Assembly: GCA_947177695.1 (NCBI GenBank)
Contig: CAMWVO010000085.1
Span: 1 to 7,438 of the forward strand
Origin: an uncultured Clostridia bacterium
Lineage (GTDB): Bacteria > Bacillota > Clostridia > Oscillospirales > Ruminococcaceae
DNA length: 7,438 nucleotides
Direction: 5' to 3'
This document shows positions 6,146-7,438 of the stretch, one piece after another. The notes beneath the pieces were generated by a model. That model was not told the origin of the DNA. It saw only the letters and a list, made by a program, of their open reading frames with translations, and made no database searches. The first letter of the stretch is position 1, and each line of letters begins with the position of its first letter. The position numbers and the translations under genes are program-made.

Positions 6146-7321
6146 TTATCTGATCATGATTTTGCGCGCCGCATTAATGCCGAGCTTATAGGGCAGCGGT
6201 CTGAGACTGCGATCGGCTTCCTTTAGTTTTTCACGGATACTGATATGCTGCGGGCAGTGCTGTTCACATTTACCGCAGCCAATGCACTGTGATGCAAAAC
6301 CGGGTTCCTTGCGCAGTCCCATGTTCCGTGCAAACTCAAAGCGTGCGGAGGTCTTTTTCTCCATATACATCAGATTATAGTAATGAAAATTGCCGGGAAT
6401 ATCCACTCCCTTGGGACATGGCATACAGTATCTGCACCCGGTACAGCCCACCTTTTCCCGCTCTCGTATGATCTTCTTGATACGCTCAACGATCTCCATA
6501 TCTTCTTCTGTCAAATGCCACGGCTCGGCTTCTGATGCGATGCGGATATTCTCATTCACCATATCCTCGGAATTCATTCCCGAAAGCACACAGGTCACTT
6601 CCGGCTGATTCCACAGCCAGCGCAGTCCCAGTTCCGCGGGCGTATAGCCCTTGCCGCCTGAGGCAAGCTCCTCCTTTGCTTTATCGGGAAGATCGACCAG
6701 CTTACCGCCGCGCAGAGGTTCCATAATAATAGCCGGAATGCCTTTCTTTGCCGCTGCTTGGAGACCTGTCTTTCCTGCCTGAGTATGCTCATCAAGATAG
6801 TTATACTGTATCTGACAGAAGTCCCAGTCGTAAGCGTCCAGAATTTTCAGGAACATTTCTGTATCGCCATGGTAGGAAAAACCAATATTGCGAATACGTT
6901 TTTCTGCTTTCTGACGCTTGATCCAGTCCTCAATACCCAAGGATTTCAAATGCTCCCATTCCGAATAATCGGTGAACATATGCATCAGGTAGTAGTCAAT
7001 ATAGTCCGTGCGGAGACGGGAAAGCTCCTCATTAAAGGTTTTATCTATTGACGCAGCAGAACGTAGGATATACTGCGGAAGCTTGGTGGCTATATAGACC
7101 TTGTCACGGCATTTGTTTTCATCAAGTATCCTACCGAGACATTCCTCACTGCCGGGATATATGTAAGCGGTATCAAAATAATTGACGCCCTTTTCAATAG
7201 CCAAAAGGACTTCCTTCTCCGCTTTTTCGTAGTCGATAGCATTTCCTTTTCTGCTGAATCTCATGCAGCCATAGCCCAGCTGGGAAATCTGACTGCCATA
7301 TTTGTCGGGTCTGTATTTCAT
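6146..7321 (-). CDS. Aldo/keto reductase with C-terminal 4Fe-4S ferredoxin-type domain
   Basis: 391 residues, cytoplasmic, no signal peptide. The N-terminal aldo/keto reductase barrel has GYGCMRF, the FDTAYIYPGSEE segment, YIATK and YYLMHM, giving the family catalytic tetrad Asp50, Tyr55, Lys80 and His114. IRNIGFSYHG, EPLRGGKL and LSGMNSEDMVNENI follow in the usual order. The C-terminal part carries CTGCRYCMPCPKGVDIP (Cys293, 296, 299, 302) and CIGCGKCEQHCP (Cys346, 349, 352, 356), the second being a classic 4Fe-4S ligand set. This matches the COG1453-type reductases common in anaerobic Clostridia; most have no assigned substrate, and the iron-sulfur part suggests electron exchange beyond simple NAD(P)H chemistry. 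The ATG at 7321 is supported by GGAGG (7331-7327) 5 nt upstream, and the length is normal for the family. A terminator follows, so I see no functional link to the secreted proteins next door. Confidence 0.93.
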   Translation of the reverse strand: MKYRPDKYGSQISQLGYGCMRFSRKGNAIDYEKAEKEVLLAIEKGVNYFDTAYIYPGSEECLGRILDENKCRDKVYIATKLPQYILRSAASIDKTFNEELSRLRTDYIDYYLMHMFTDYSEWEHLKSLGIEDWIKRQKAEKRIRNIGFSYHGDTEMFLKILDAYDWDFCQIQYNYLDEHTQAGKTGLQAAAKKGIPAIIMEPLRGGKLVDLPDKAKEELASGGKGYTPAELGLRWLWNQPEVTCVLSGMNSEDMVNENIRIASEAEPWHLTEEDMEIVERIKKIIREREKVGCTGCRYCMPCPKGVDIPGNFHYYNLMYMEKKTSARFEFARNMGLRKEPGFASQCIGCGKCEQHCPQHISIREKLKEADRSLRPLPYKLGINAARKIMIR

Positions 7322-7438
7322 ATTTGCCTCCGATCTGTTTCACTTTCATTTTTATAGTTGGCAATACAATTTTATTTCTTAACAACGGATTTTTTACCAT
7401 TCTTTATATATAATCAGAATAATAATACTGTACTATTG
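7322..7438 (-). promoter_or_regulatory. AT-rich leader upstream of the reductase gene
   Basis: It contains the GGAGG ribosome binding site at 7331-7327. On the minus strand there are TATAAA-like -10 candidates at about 7408-7403 and 7358-7353, but neither has a convincing -35 at 16-18 nt, so I do not choose a promoter. No coding frame is supported here. Confidence 0.3.

Noticed and set aside
7194..7400. 68-codon minus-strand frame overlapping the reductase start
   Set aside because: Out of frame with the well-supported reductase, and its downstream part is just a shifted reading of it.

Overview
The window is from a low-to-moderate GC, anaerobic Gram-positive bacterium, most likely a gut Ruminococcus or close relative in the Oscillospiraceae (Clostridia). 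This is inferred from a type I dockerin with two calcium loops, a cohesin-like partner gene, Sec signal peptides with strong GGAGG-type ribosome binding sites, and an aldo/keto reductase with a double ferredoxin-type cysteine cluster that is typical of anaerobes. No marker gene is present, so the genus is a guess.

All three recognisable genes lie on the minus strand. From right to left in transcription order: (1) 7321-6146, a cytoplasmic aldo/keto reductase with a C-terminal 4Fe-4S domain, followed by a strong hairpin terminator at about 6044-6079. (2) A 0.5 kb AT-rich intergenic region with a plausible minus-strand promoter, an 11-bp inverted repeat flanking that promoter, and possibly a tiny plus-strand transcript. 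(3) 5653-410, a very large secreted multidomain protein of 1747 residues. It carries a signal peptide, an N-terminal X-like module, a dockerin, two fibronectin type III domains, several beta-sandwich (carbohydrate-binding type) modules, a peptidase M60 (enhancin/mucinase) catalytic domain with HEIGH plus a downstream Glu, and a Thr/Glu-rich tail made of three 15-residue repeats. (4) 406 to the left edge, a small secreted cohesin-like protein that starts 3 nt after the stop of gene 3. It is interrupted by an in-frame TAG at 53-55, yet its frame continues beyond the TAG with convincing cohesin C-terminal sequence up to the edge of the window.

The main biological idea is that genes 3 and 4 form one translationally coupled operon. 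It would encode a dockerin-bearing, mucin- or glycoprotein-directed metalloprotease together with a cohesin-like protein, so it could be a small cellulosome-style complex aimed at host glycoproteins instead of plant fibre. Whether the cohesin gene is alive, decayed or read through depends on the TAG and on sequence left of the window. The aldo/keto reductase looks like an unrelated neighbour separated by a terminator. No tRNA, rRNA, CRISPR array, insertion sequence or phage gene was seen.
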